DNA of 64,000 nt from Tetrahymena thermophila SB210 (GCF_000189635.1 NW_002476235.1:1-64000); one strand, 5' to 3'. Counted from the first letter of the stretch, positions 1-12,878 are shown. The notes: generated by a model not told the origin, from the sequence alone. Numbers and translations are program-made.

Positions 1-101
1 CCCAACCCCAACCCCAACCCCAACCCCAACCCCAACCCCAACCCCAACCCCAACCCCAACCCCAACCCCAACCCCAACCCCAACCCCAACCCCAACCCCA
101 A
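1..101. repeat. Macronuclear telomere, C4A2 repeats
   Basis: Unbroken tandem CCCCAA units (a partial first unit, then 16 full ones) run to base 101 and stop abruptly at AATAAG. This is the 5' C-rich strand of a G4T2 telomere, the type known from Tetrahymena and relatives. Its position at base 1 shows the window starts at a chromosome end. No degenerate or variant repeat units are seen, which fits de novo telomere addition to a macronuclear chromosome. Confidence 0.98.
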
Positions 102-767
102 TAAGTATAATAAATAATTAACTTTTTTAAATAAAAATTAAAGATATTTAAAAATAAAAAAATAAAATAAAATTAATCAAAGCAAATTTTTTATTTGAGA
201 AAAATATTAAAAAATAATTCTTGTAAAATTATTAAAAAAATGAATAATAAATTTAAAAAATTTAAGCTTGGTAAAAAAACTGTTACTTAAATATGATGAA
301 GTTGGAAATTTTGAAAATTATTTTAAATTTAATAACATCTTTAAATTTAGAAATAAAAATTACAGTTTGTTTAGTTCTAATTAATTATTGTATGAGTGTA
401 AAATTTATTTACAGACCACTAAAATTTAATAGCTTTTTTATTAGCCGATGAATTAATTGCTTCAGTATTTATTTTAGTTAGAATTTAAAAAAAAACATTT
501 GTTAATAATAAAAAAGAAAATTTGGTTTTTTTATGTCCTAAATTAACATTTATTGATAAGAATTTTTAAGTTTTCAAGTAAAATCAATGCATGGAATATG
601 CTTATCGAAACAAATTAATAAATAAAATTTGTTTAAACGATTATTTATTTCATCATGTCAATTAATTAAAAATAAAGTAGTTAATCTTTCAACTAATTAT
701 ATTTAACTAGTTTTGTAAAAAAATTATTAATCGAGAAAAAAATTAGTATTAATTTTAAATTAAGATA
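102..767. other. Subtelomeric spacer
   Basis: AT-rich DNA between the telomere and the first gene. The reading frame of the gene at 768 stays open upstream as far as a TGA at 393-395, with an in-frame ATG at 591, so a longer N-terminus cannot be excluded. No subtelomeric satellite is seen. Composition before about 590 looks non-coding. Confidence 0.6.
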
Positions 768-3700
768 ATGAGGTAAATTTTAGGTAGAAGAAGCGATATT
801 TATTATAATTTTTTAGGGCTCTTGAAAGTTATAACTCTAATGATGGTAATTTAACTGTAAAATGTATTATCAAAAGAACCAATAGAGGTCTATGAAATTC
901 CAAAAACTGAGTTTTATTTGGATCATACTTAAAAAGGACACCAAAAATTTTATTAATTTTAACTAACTTCAGTATCAAATTTTTACTTGATTAGCCTAAA
1001 TAAATAGAATATTTAAAGCAGTGATGATTCAAAAACCAATAGCTAGAATTAAAATCAAGCAACTAACAACAATTCTACCAATTCTGATAACACAGAAAAT
1101 AATAACGACTAAAATGAGGATGTTCCATCATGCAGCCTAAATTTTGAAGGAGGCGAGTTTGAAATAATTGATAATTTTGAAATATACTAAAATATAATTA
1201 GCAATATGATGCAGGTTTCTAGAAGCGATAATGAGTACTACTACTTTTATTTAGATAATTTACTTTAACTGTATACTTATAGAGTAAATACTAAAAAAGA
1301 AACTCTCAAATATTTAGGTCACAAAAAAATAGAGTTTGAAGACTTTATTCTAAATTCAACAGATCCAAGCAATCCATAAACAGTATTTATTAGCTATAAC
1401 CATAACGCAAACGATAGTAACAGCAATTAAGAAGATGGCGCCTCGCAACCTAATTAGCGATTAAGAAGGAACTTATAATTAGATAATTAGTTTAGTTAAT
1501 AGACCTTTAATACTATTTAAAGTAGGAGTTTCATGGAATAAAGCAAGAAAGAAGAATATATTATCGAATAAACGAAAAGAAAATTATCTGAAGATAAAGA
1601 AGAAGAAAAATTTTAATAAATTAAGTTATTGAAATTGCTTAATTGGAAAGATTAAATTATATGCGTAGTCAATTAATCAATATATATAATTTATTAAGAT
1701 AAGGCATAGAGAATATATAAGTTCGATACTATTATTGATATAGACATTTTGGAGGATCTCCTGTTTGTAGCTTCAGGCACTGGAGGATTAAAAGTATTTG
1801 AAATACAATAAAATGTAGCTGGATCATCACAAGGAAGAGATATCTACCTTAAAAAGATTGCAAGTATCAAATGGTAAGATTAATATGTCAGAAAAGTTCT
1901 TATTTATAATAATAGAATCTACTTTGTTAACAAGGATTCTATTTACATTTACACTCTACAAGGTAAGACTATAAATTTTGGCTGTTTAATTAGCGAAAAT
2001 GAAATACCAGAAAATCTGAGTATAGGCTCGCTACAAGCTTAGGACAATACACTTATAGCTTTAACATATCCTAAAGTAAATGACTTAAAAAATGTAACAA
2101 GAAGTTAAAATTATAAAGGATATGTTGAATTTTTACTGAATAGAGAAATTTTAGGAGGAGGTAGTTCAAACGGAGCGAATCAAGGAAACTTTTATGAGAG
2201 CCAAGGGTAGTGCTATTACAAAATTAAACAAGAAAATGATCTTCCAAATATAGTTAAAGGAGTTCAAATAATAAACAATTACATACTTTTTGGCTTAGAA
2301 AATGGGATGAGTGGAGTCTAATTAGGAGTTACAAAGAGTCTTTTATAAGACATTTAAAAAGGAAAATGGATTAATAACTTTATCCCTAACGCCTCTAATT
2401 TTAAAGTTATAGAAGGAACTTAATATTTGATTGCAGCCAGTGCAACTAGACTATCTTTATACTAATTTTAAGACTACGATGTTAATATAGCATGCAAACA
2501 TGATTAAATCCTTAAAAATGGGAGCTTAGTAAATTATATAGACAATAAATAAATAAATGCAGATCACTTAGAATATATAGTATATTATTTGACAAACAAT
2601 TGCATACAAGAGTTGAGCAAATAAAACGGAGTGATTACAAAACAGAACACTGATATCAATGCAATTAAATCTTATTTTGGGTACACTTCTCATAATTAAA
2701 ATATCGAAGTGTATTTCTATAAGTAGACTGACAATTCTACTTGTGTAATAAAGTAAAATGTCCTTATTAAATAACTCTAACAAAGCACAAGTAGTGGCCA
2801 TGGTTTCTTCTTTGGGATGGTTTCCTCCTTTGTAGTTTGTTCAATTATTCTTTTATTGGTCTATATTCTTTATAAAAGAAAATAGCAGATTCAAAAAAAA
2901 GATTTATGCAAAACACCTCTCAAAAAAAATAGATAGTCAAAGTTACCTTCTTAAAAACACTAAGATGATTAAAGCTCAATTAACAAAATTGTATCCAAAA
3001 AATCTACTGAGAAAGATGTTTCAAGTAAAAAAGATAATCCTAATAATTAAAGCTCTGCATCTATATTAACTTATAATAAGAATGGTAAGAATACATCAGC
3101 TGTTTTCGAAGATGATAATAATAGTAATAACCATCATAATTAATCAAACCATGAGCACTTTTATTAGTAAAATGGACAATAAAAAGCGAACAAGGAAGAG
3201 CTTGTCGACCAAGATTAATAAAACTTACAATAATAACAAAAGCTACTTGACTAGTAAATTCAATAAATGCTATTGATAAGTTAATAATAATAGTAGCAGT
3301 ATATCTAACAAATCATATAAAACCCATAATTTTAGTAACTAAGTAAATATGAATAAGACAGGTTCTTGCAGCATCAGTACTAACAACATTTAGAGTATCA
3401 GAGATAAATAAGACTCTAACAGATTAAATAACATTAATAATTGAATTAATAATTACAAAATTAATAGAAAGGTGGAAGAAACAAGCTAATTTCTCCACTC
3501 CAAAGAAAGTATGGTGGTAATGTTGATCCAATATTGGAAACAGATAGTGATAAAAAGATGTCTACTCGTAGAGACTAAGAAGCTTTCTATAGAATGAAGA
3601 AGAGAAACAACCATTATGAAGAAAATCTAATGAGATCTTATAAAAAGAATATAAACGTTATTAATGATCTTAATTTGAACATTTAATTAGAGGAAAATGT

Positions 3701-4424
3701 GTAACCACCTAGCCACAATGTGTTCTCACCATAAAATTTCTAGAATGTATAAATTGAATTAGATGATGATAAGGCTGATCCTGAATAGTAGTTAACTGCA
3801 AACATGAAAAATAGTAACAACTTTGGTGAACATTTGGATGATTAAGGTTAAAATGATTACACAATTTAAACAGAAAATCAATAAATTTAAAATCCAAAGA
3901 TACCATTTATGACTCTTCAGTCAATACAAAACTCTTTAAAGCAAAACTAGTAAAAAAATAACACACCTAAGAAAAAAACAAAAATGAGTAACAATAACTA
4001 ATATGAATAGTATGAAGATGATAGCGATTAAGATGAAGAATCAGATCATGTTCAATAAAATGAAGAAGAGCCATCTTAAATTGATTAATATGCTATTAAT
4101 CAATAAATTTAACATGTAGATGAAAATGTGCATGAGGAAAAAGGTAAAATGAGTGCTGAATCTGAAATAAAAACAAGCGAATCTCAAACAATTAGTGATA
4201 AAATGACAAGAAGTAATAACGAAACAACTTCAACTGCTTCGAACAGATAATTAAATGTGCATTCAAATAAAAATTATTAATAAAAGTAATATAAATAAAA
4301 AGAAAAGGAAGTAGATGATGAAAACGAAGATGAAAATTATCATAATTCTTTGAATGAAGATGATAACCAATAAGATAATATTCACCTTAATAAAAATATG
4401 GAAGGAAGTGAATCTATCAATTGA
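768..4424 (+). CDS. Single-pass membrane protein with predicted extracytoplasmic beta-propeller-like region
   Basis: Uninterrupted frame of 1218 residues with many TAA/TAG glutamine codons, ending TGA at 4422-4424. The start at 768 is chosen because a hydrophobic signal-like stretch (FLGLLKVITLMMV, about residues 16-28) follows. Residues of about 250-640 contain repeated short beta-strand-like segments such as FVASGTGGLKVFEI and ILFGLENG, suggesting a WD/propeller-like fold; this is inference. One clear membrane span lies near residues 680-700 (VSSFVVCSIILLLVYIL) followed by KRK, so the first two thirds should face the lumen or outside. The remaining ~520 residues are a cytoplasmic tail very rich in Gln, Asn, Asp and Glu, with poly-Q runs. 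The family is not recognised. It is the telomere-proximal gene, about 670 bp from the repeats. Confidence 0.85.
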
Positions 4425-5300
4425 TTTAATAACCAAACCCACACAATATATTTAATAATACACAACTAAAATTCTAAGCAAGTAATATTAATAATCAATC
4501 TAGTACAAAGATTAAAATATTCTGTAACAAAAAGTGAATATTTATATTTAAATTTCTATATTTTTAATAAAAACCAGCATAAGATATAAACGAAATACCA
4601 AAAATTTATAATAAGTATTTCTTTCTAAACTTTAAATACATTTTTTCCTCCATACATATTTATTTCTTTAGTATTTTTATTTGATATTTGTTTTACAAAT
4701 AAAAAAAATCAGGATAATTTTTTTAATTTAATGTAAAAAATAATCCAAACTATTTTTTATTTAAAAAATTTCACGATCTTAATTCATCTATTAATTAAAA
4801 ATGAGAAACAAATAAATTTCATCGATTCTTAATCTTCCAGAATTTGGTCAAAAAAACTATTTAAAAATTTACAAATTCACAGTGAAATTTAATTAAAAAA
4901 GTGTGGTAATTCTTATATTTATAGTAATATTAAATAATGTGTAAGGATTATAAGTGGAGGTTTAATAATATAATAAGATAATTAATTATTATTTATATAT
5001 TAAATACAAAATTTACAAATTATGAAATGGTTAGATTTAGAAAAATAATTTAATTAATTATTTAATTTGTGATAATTTAGTTTTTAGAAATTTTAGTTTT
5101 TCTCTTCTTTTTACTTTCGAGTGGATAATTTACTTTACTTGTTTATTTATTTATTTGTTTTTTTGTTATTAAGCTTTAAATTACGAGTATTAGTTGACAT
5201 TTGATTTAAATTCTTCTTTCTTCTATTTTAATTTAGATTATGATTTCAAACTATTTATTTATTTACTTTTACTAAAATTTTTTTATTCTGTTGATTTAAT
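4425..5300. other. Convergent intergenic spacer
   Basis: AT-rich stretch between the stops of two genes pointing at each other; it must hold both 3' UTRs and polyadenylation signals. No further coding signal is seen. Confidence 0.6.
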
Positions 5301-6980
5301 TCAAACTACAGTCTCGTTTTAATAATTTTGATTGAATTTTGCTTCTTATTCTTCATACAATGATTTAGATCTCATGCAATTATTGAATTTAACCTAATTA
5401 TTATGCGGATTTTAATATGAATTTTTTTATTTGAGCTGGATAGTACAGTCTGCTTCCTCAGATGAGCTTTCATTTGATTAAGTTTACTTTTAGCAAATAT
5501 CTTAAAGAGAAGCAGGGGGAGTATCTTTTTCAAGTTTAAACTATTTAATAGATTTATTACTCTTTCCCTTAAGATATTACGGACTTGGTTCAGCAAATTC
5601 TTAGGTTTAAAGGTTATCTAAAATTATAGGAGATATTTGAATTTAAGAATAACAACTAGCTTTATAATTATTTTTTTTTTAATCTGGTGATTTTTAGTTT
5701 GTATTATCTTCTATATTTCTTTATGATAAGCTGAGGGGTGGTATAGATCTGTCCTATTTATCCAAAGGTTCACAAGGAGAGGTTAAGCAAGATCCTTAAG
5801 GTTTATAACATTAAAATTAATGGGTTCTATCATTAGCACCTGATTCATTTTACTATTGATTTTCTTATTATTATTAAGTATCTTCATCTATCCTAGTTAA
5901 GTTATATTGCTTTTCAAGTGATTGAAATTAAGGGCTTGTGCAAGGCTAGCTTGGGAAACTTGAGATTTCATATTTATATAAATTACTAAGGGATTTGTCA
6001 TATGTAGAATTACTAGGAATGGATCTTATATTTGTTTAATGTTATTGCATGCAGCTATTACTGTTATTTATATTTGTAGATTGATTTTCTGAGCTTATAT
6101 GATTATTTTCAGTTCGAATTGATTTAGCATTATTTTTAGTAAATTAACGTATAAAATTTGAACTTTCTATACTATTTTAGTTTATACAACTATGAATAGA
6201 ATTTTTAACTTAAAATACTTCAGATTGTTGAGGAGAAAATTGGTGATCAGCTTTATCATCAAAACTCACATCTGGATTTTACTATTTCAAATGACTTATT
6301 ATTTATTTTACTTTATTTACATCTAAGCGCTATAAAGCCCCATTCAAGCGCTTCTTATATGAGTATTTGCTATTTGAAGTTACAAACAATTTGGCATGGT
6401 TGTTGTGCTATTTCTATACTAGCACATCAGGATCTTCTCCATCAACAGCATACTTTTAGTTTTAATCTTCAAATTCTTACAATAATGTATGATCTCTACT
6501 CCTCTTGATTAGCTTATAGCATCTGTTAGTGATAAAAATAATTATTACAAAACCTATAAGACTGAATATTATAGCGAGAATCAAATTAGTACTAAGATTA
6601 GAGGAAGACTATTGTTTTTATGTTAAATCAATAGCTTATTAAAGACAATTTATTTAGCAGTCTTTATAACTGTCAAGCTCTACTAAATTTTTACCTTATT
6701 CTAAGTAACAACTTTCATATATTTATATAATTTATTTAGACATATCGTTAAGGTATTATTAGCTAGGGTCTTTCTTACTACTATTTGGGATATCTCCTCC
6801 ACCAATAATGTTACTATTTTGATTGTCATTTTCATTTGTAAATGATCCTAAAGCATTCAATTTTTATAGTGTGCATTAAGTATAATCAATATAAGTTCTT
6901 TAAAATAACTTTTAAGTTTATTCATATCTAAATCTAAGCTGCTCGCAGCTATTTTTTAAGCATTATTCAAATAATTTCAT
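5301..6980 (-). CDS. Predicted single-pass membrane protein with Q/N/S-rich tail
   Basis: A 559-residue frame on the minus strand, stop TGA at 5303-5301. The first ~130 residues are polar with several Cys; one strong membrane span (LILAIIFSLIGFVIIFI, about residues 131-148) follows; the remaining ~400 residues are low-complexity, rich in Ser, Gln and Asn with proline clusters. The ATG at 6980 is the only in-frame Met before an upstream TGA at 7164-7166. No signal peptide is visible, so a 5' exon carrying one could be missing. The family is not recognised. The plus strand here also gives apparently sensible frames, but they shift repeatedly while the minus frame is continuous. The protein resembles the gene at 768 in layout only (one TM plus Q-rich tail). 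Confidence 0.75.
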
Positions 6981-8573
6981 CTGTTTTATGCTTTAAAATA
7001 ACTCTATAAATCTTAAGCTATATCCTATTTATTTTTAAATTAATCTGTTTGATTATTTTTTGTTTGTTTTTTTTTTTTTTGATTTTGTTTATTAAAGTAA
7101 TTACTATAATAAAAAAGATTTTTAACTCTGGCAATATATTTATTCGTACTCTCTTTATTCAATTCAATGTAATTCTTTGAAATATACATATTTTAAAAGC
7201 ACAAAATATTTATTATTACATTGCTATATATAATAAAAATCATATCAATTTTGTTTTCTACTGAACTGAGAGAGAAAAAATTTGTATTTCAGGTTAATAT
7301 TAAGTTTGTGATAAATTTTTCAAATCAACTACATCCACTTATATATCTAATTAGAACTGACTTGCCAAAGCAGTACTTCCTTTATAAATACTTCAAAATA
7401 TATAAACTAAGAATTACCACTATCAATCAATAATAACAATAATATATATTTTAAAAATAAAATTTAGGTCTAAATTTAAAAATTTCTAAATAAAAATAAT
7501 TATGATGGTAGTACATTTTAGAAATTATATTACTCATATTATAGTTAATAAATTTATTTAATAACTTTTATGGTATTAGTAAAAATTTACATTTTAATTT
7601 TAGGGAAGATAACAAAATTTAAATATTATTAATAAAGATAAAATCAAAATAATTGAACTAAAATAAATGTAGAATAATATACATTTTAAGCTACATACTT
7701 CGTAAAAGGCCTATTAATTTAAAACCATTTATTATTTTATTTTTTTATTCGGAATCATGCAAATTTTTAGGATAAGATCATATTAATTTATTAAAAAAAC
7801 ATCCATTAAAACTAAATTTAATAAAGAATCTAAAGCAATTTTAGAGTAAAAATATATTTCTTCAAGTTTATTTTAATCAATTTTATATATTAAAGATAGA
7901 CCCTTAACTTTAGAAGGTAAAAATTGAGTGGATGAGAATATTAATAATAAAATAAGCAAGCATTTAATATTATTAAGGTTTTGGATTATTTCTAAAAAGC
8001 AAATTCAATGATTTTGAATATTAAATCTTTTAGATAACTAATATTATCAAGAGATATCTCGATGATTAAATTATATAAATTTTTTTCAATCAAATATTTA
8101 TTTAATTTATTTTCTAATAGGATTAAAATATCGAAAAAAACACTTTATTTTATATTTTATTACCTACTTCCCTTGACTATCATCAGCTCTAAATTAATAG
8201 GATTTTACAATGAAATTTAAAACTCCATCATGATTAGCTTTTACTAAGTTTATTTTATGATGCTAATAGATAGAATAAGGTATTTAGTACAAAAAGATAT
8301 CGTTTTAAGAGTTAAATGTTTTCTAAAATCAAATGATTAAATTTGATCAAAACTTACATCGATGTTAATTTTTACTGAATATCTTTCCATTTTAAAACAT
8401 TAGTTTATTAATTTAATTATGGGAAATATCAATTCATTTTACTAACTAAATAAATTCAACAGAACATTTGTAAAATACACAACGCAATTAATGAATTAAT
8501 TTTTTCAGCTATAATAAAAATACTTAAAAATACTGAATATTTTATGTAAATATTACAGATAAATAAAATAATT
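6981..8573. other. Intergenic, AT-rich
   Basis: About 1.6 kb with a poly-T tract near 7065-7081 just upstream of the minus-strand gene. A short hydrophobic frame at 7221-7433 has no support. No RNA gene or repeat family is recognised. Confidence 0.55.
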
Positions 8574-9476
8574 TCAAACTATTTGTTGAGATGCTTGCTC
8601 AGCTTTCTGAATTGTATCTATCAATTTTGATTCATCAAAATTCTGGAAACTGCATTTTTAAATTATTTATCCTTTGTAAAAAAAGTTGATGGTTGGGATT
8701 CCTTCTAAACTATTATTATATTTAACTCCAGCATTATTGTGATCATCGCAATTAACTTTGGCAAACACCCATCCGTTTGATTGCTATAATTTATTCTCTA
8801 TAAATTAATTAACTAGATTACAGGGAGGACACCAGTCAGCATAAAAATGAACAATAACAGGTTTGTTATTCTAAATAACTCTATCTATAAATTACTGATC
8901 TCCAGATATTTATTAAATTGGAGATATTAGACGTTGTTTTTCTTGCTATTATGCTTTTGCGTCTATTTTTTCAATAAATCTAAAATCATCTCTATCATTC
9001 TTAAAAATCGTTTTCAACTCCTCACCTTTCTTTTTATCTTCATCTTGTTTCTTAACGATATTTACCTTATTTTTTTAAATGTGATACACCCTTTCATACT
9101 CTTCTTAACTTATTTATTTAGCTTAAAACAGTTCCATTCTATTACGAAGATGTTGAATAAAAGGAAGTAAGACTATTAAATTTTTATCTTCAAGAATATA
9201 AAACTCCTCTTAATTTTCTACTTTTTTTACAAACCCAATATGAATCAGTAAATCTCCAGCTAGTGAAAATCTAAATATTTTTTCTTTTATTGTGGGGTTA
9301 GACGATTTAATTTTTCTGAATTTCATTTCAAAAGGACTCTATCCAATATTGTTAATCAGTTTTAGTAGCAATTCTAGCGACTCATTAAGTTTCTCAATTT
9401 ATCCTTTGAATTCTTCTTCAAAGGTGTCAATTATTTGATCAAATTTTTTAATTTGTGGCTAGTCTATGTTTTCCAT
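8574..9476 (-). CDS. PUB domain-thioredoxin domain fusion protein
   Basis: Single-exon frame of 300 residues, ATG at 9476, stop TGA at 8576-8574. Residues of about 15-105 match the PUB/PUG fold: a helical region containing RKIKSSNPTIKEKIF and a hydrophobic IHIGFVKK segment, as in peptide:N-glycanase and UBXD1, where the domain binds the C-terminus of the AAA ATPase p97/Cdc48. A charged coiled linker (about 120-185, KKQDEDKKKGEE) follows. Residues of about 190-300 are a thioredoxin fold with HFYADWCPPC (active-site Cys216 and Cys219) and the cis-Pro motif GIPTINFF. Both redox cysteines are kept, so disulfide exchange is plausible. No signal peptide or ER-retention signal, so probably cytosolic. 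The combination suggests a redox activity recruited to p97 or the proteasome pathway; that role is inference. Confidence 0.9.
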
Positions 9477-10138
9477 ATTTAAATTTTAAAATAAATTGAT
9501 ATTTTGAGTGTCAATCAAAAATATTCTATACGTCTTATCAAAAACTTATTTAGTATCTAAAAATATCAAAAATATTAATATAAGAAATCAAATCTAATAA
9601 AACCAAAAAATATAATAAAAAAAATTAAATATAAAAATTTGTTTAAATAAAGAGTATCCTTTTAAATGTACACAGAATGACTAATTGTTCATAAAAAAAA
9701 CATTTTAAAAATAATGAAATTTAAATATATTTATCAACAAACATTCTTTCAAATAAATTAAATGATAACTTAAACTAAATAAAATAAATTTATTTATTTA
9801 TTTTAAGGATAAAAAATAAACTTTATCCTATATCATATAAATAAAATTCTAATATTACAATCTTAATTAATTACTAATTTTATTGCTATCCTCATTAAAC
9901 TATACTTAATTGTCAAAATTTATTGAAGATCATATGTTGTTTATTTAATATGTTGATTTTCTTTCTAATCTTAAGGACTTGATGTTATAAATGTAGATAA
10001 AATAATTCATAAATAAACTATTTTAAAATTAATGGTTTTTTTCAATAAATATTCATGATAGGTTAGTAGAATTTGAAAAAGCAAACAAATAAATTTAACA
10101 TATCTAAGGTTTAAATAATTAATTTATTTTATCATATG
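9477..10138. other. Intergenic; degraded partial duplicate of neighbouring 3' coding end
   Basis: About 9780-10010 resembles 10080-10310, the last exon of the ADP-ribosylglycohydrolase gene: both carry TTTCTAATCTTRA.., an ATATGTTG / ATATGTTGGTTATTTAA block, and a TATTT..AAG block in the same order. The downstream copy has no usable frame. This looks like an old tandem duplication of the gene tail. The remainder (9480-9780) is featureless AT-rich DNA and should hold the promoter of the PUB-thioredoxin gene. Confidence 0.5.
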
Positions 10139-12272
10139 TCATATTGATGAAATTCCAAACTTACATTCTTCACTATTGCCAATTTTTATACCATTATTTT
10201 CAAATTATGCTTGATTATCTTAAACTATAGAACATGATATGTTGGTTATTTAAGATTTGGAGATTCTTTCTAATCTTGACTAAGTGATTTCTTCAATTTA
10301 GCAAAACTAAATTGATTTAATGTAGCAATTTTCAATTTTTTTAACTTTACAGTTTACTAAACTCTCAATATTACAATTTTTAATATAATCTATATAATAG
10401 TCCTTTAAAATTTAATAGTTTGATCCTTAACTAACCTATAATTAATTTAATTATAAACTATTCTTTTTTGGAGAATTCTAATTCATAGTTTTTCCTTTTT
10501 AATATAGCTTTTAAGCTAGATCACGATATCGACGAGGAGCGAAGTCTTTTGCACGACGTTATTTTTAATTCTTTTCTGGATCGCAATTTTCAATTGCATT
10601 TTTCATGAAACTTGGAAAAGTTTCTATGCCATTTTAAGCTCCATAAACAGCTCCAGCAATACATAAATTGGTATCTGTGTCTCCTCCGATGGATAAAATA
10701 CCTTAATATAACTGTTCTACTGTTAAATTAGCTATTAATATATATAGAGAATAAGAAAACGCTATCCTAACCCATCCAATTTGTTTCTCAGCTTTATATA
10801 TTGCATAGAAGTTTGGGAAACCTATTTAATTAATTCCAAATTTTTCACCTGTCCTTAATGATTGTTCTGTAATACCTTAAAATTACATTTCAATATAATT
10901 AAAAGTCTCTTTCATTTAATTGGAAAAATAATTTTCCCAAGCCAACTTTCTTGCTTCGCAATAAATTTTAAAAGATTCCTAAATAAATAATAAAGAAGAA
11001 AATCAATAAAATTATCTTTAATTCATAAAAATATTTTATGAAAAAGTTTTATTGTATAAATGTATTTATTTATTTATTACTTGTTTTCCTCTTTTTATGA
11101 GTTAGGCTAGAATGTATGTATAGATCTTGCTAACTTCTAAGCAAAACTTATTATTTTATAGAATAGAATGAAAATTAATAAAATTGTTCTAACAAGCTTT
11201 TTAAAATTTTTACTTGGTCTGAATGTGTGAATTTAGTGTCAAGCTCAGCAAACTAAAATATAACGTCTATTGGCGAATTCCATAACAATATGCCTAAAGG
11301 TTATTACTTCATTAAAAATCCATTAGATTAACTATTGACCGATGTCTTGGCTGCATTATTTTGAATAGACTGTAATAAATTTAGTTCATTATTTTGATAT
11401 TTTTACAACAATTCTTTATATGTTGTAAAATTCATTGGCATCCATGAATTTTGCATAGTGCTTCCGAAGTCAAAAGGATTTGAATTCACCCAAAAGTGAT
11501 ATTTTTTTAATATATTTATCATGAAATCATTTGGTTCATTGGTTTTAGCTTCGAGCAATCCTTCAGCCAGCATTATTGCAAGCTCTCCGTCATCAGTTAG
11601 CTAGCCTTTTGTGAGATTAAAGATACCTCCTCCAGGAAGTTAATAAGCCTATCTTACCAACTCGTTTGTAATCTGCTATTTATTGAATTCTAAATAAGAT
11701 CCCATGCTATCTCCTATAAAAGCTCCAAAAAGGCAGCCTTCAGCTCTTTTAATTTAAGCATCTTCACTTTCTTGAGATTTATTGATGGATGCTGATTTAG
11801 ATATACTTGTTTATTAGTTTTAACTGATACTCATTAGATAATTCTTATTGTTATTATATAAATTTTGATCATTAGCACCTGAATAATGATTATTTTACAT
11901 TTGGTCTACATAATTTTGAGGGGAAGAGTTTACTTATGATCTATATAAATTGTTATTATTTTAGATCTACTAATTGCCAGACCTAATAGGGTTTCCATTA
12001 CTATTTTAATACTAATTTTAATTTCCACTATTCATCTATTAGAAACCTTTCTATTGTTGTGGATAATAAGAGTTTTGTTAAGGCTAGGGTTCTTTTTAGA
12101 AGTTTAAATTTAAGCCATAATTATTATTGATATATGATTAGGTTTATTTTTTATAATTGCTTTCTGATTAACTTATTGAGTGACTCTATTCTTAGTTTTA
12201 TTAAAAATAATTCCTATTTTGTTATTTGATATTACCATTTTAATATGCTGAGGAATAGGGATTTTTATTCAT
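10139..12272 (-). CDS. ADP-ribosylglycohydrolase (ARH/DraG family) with Q/N-rich N-terminal extension
   Basis: Three exons: 12272-11214, 11146-11081 and 10978-10139, with introns 11213-11147 (67 nt) and 11080-10979 (102 nt), both GT..AG; 654 residues. Residues 1 to ~170 are low-complexity Gln/Asn/Ser. The catalytic domain then shows the family's metal-binding motifs in order: GDSMGS, LTDDGELAIMLAEGL, AELDTKFTHSD, and GGDTDTNLCIAGAVYGA. These ligands hold two Mg2+ ions and remove ADP-ribose from Ser or Arg side chains in the family. About 130 C-terminal residues after the domain are rich in Ile, Asn and Cys and not typical of the family. No signal peptide; likely cytosolic or nuclear. A broken copy of the tail lies just downstream. 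Intron 1 is needed to keep frame between the THSD motif and the next helix. Confidence 0.92.
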
Positions 12273-12878
12273 GTTATATCTGCGCTGACTTTAAGTAAAT
12301 TAATGAAATGATTATTTTTTTTTGTTTTCAAATACAATTTATCGTTTACTTATTTATTTGTCTTACCTATTAACTATCAAGAAATTTATTATAATTATTT
12401 AACTATATTTAATTTAAGAAAGAAAATATCAATAATTATTATAGGCTGTAAAGGGTTTATCCTATTAGAATATTGATATTGTATCTAATCTTTGTGTTTT
12501 CTTCGTTATTTAAAATTATTTATTTAAAAGATACATCCAAGATTTTATCTTTCGATGATAATTATAATTAAGTAATTATTTTAAAAGTAATAATTAATTA
12601 GAATAAATAATTAAATACAATTAATTTTCATTTATAAATACAGAACAAAACTAACAACAAAAAAAGTGCTTAAGCTTTATTAATCAATAAATAATTTTAA
12701 TCTAAAATAATTATTTTTACTAAATAAATTTTTAAAAATATTAACAATTTAAAATAATAATTTTTAAACAAGAAATAAGGTAGGTTGATGGATTAGGTAT
12801 TTGAGTGACCACTGAGTTTATTGAATAATTAATTAATTTGATGATTAACTAAATAACTAATTAAATGATGGAATATAT
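12273..12878. other. Intergenic, AT-rich
   Basis: Spacer between the start of the ADP-ribosylglycohydrolase gene and the stop of the next minus-strand gene. Mostly A/T tracts; nothing recognised. Confidence 0.55.

Noticed and set aside
5050-6900. Plus-strand frames that read like a hydrophobic protein with repeated frame changes
   Set aside because: The minus strand has one continuous 559-residue frame with typical ciliate coding composition; the plus-strand frames are its shadow.
7221-7433. 70-codon hydrophobic plus-strand frame
   Set aside because: AT-rich, no extension in the ciliate code that adds support, no domain; chance frame in spacer.
8934-9170. Hydrophobic plus-strand frame
   Set aside because: Antisense shadow of the PUB-thioredoxin gene.
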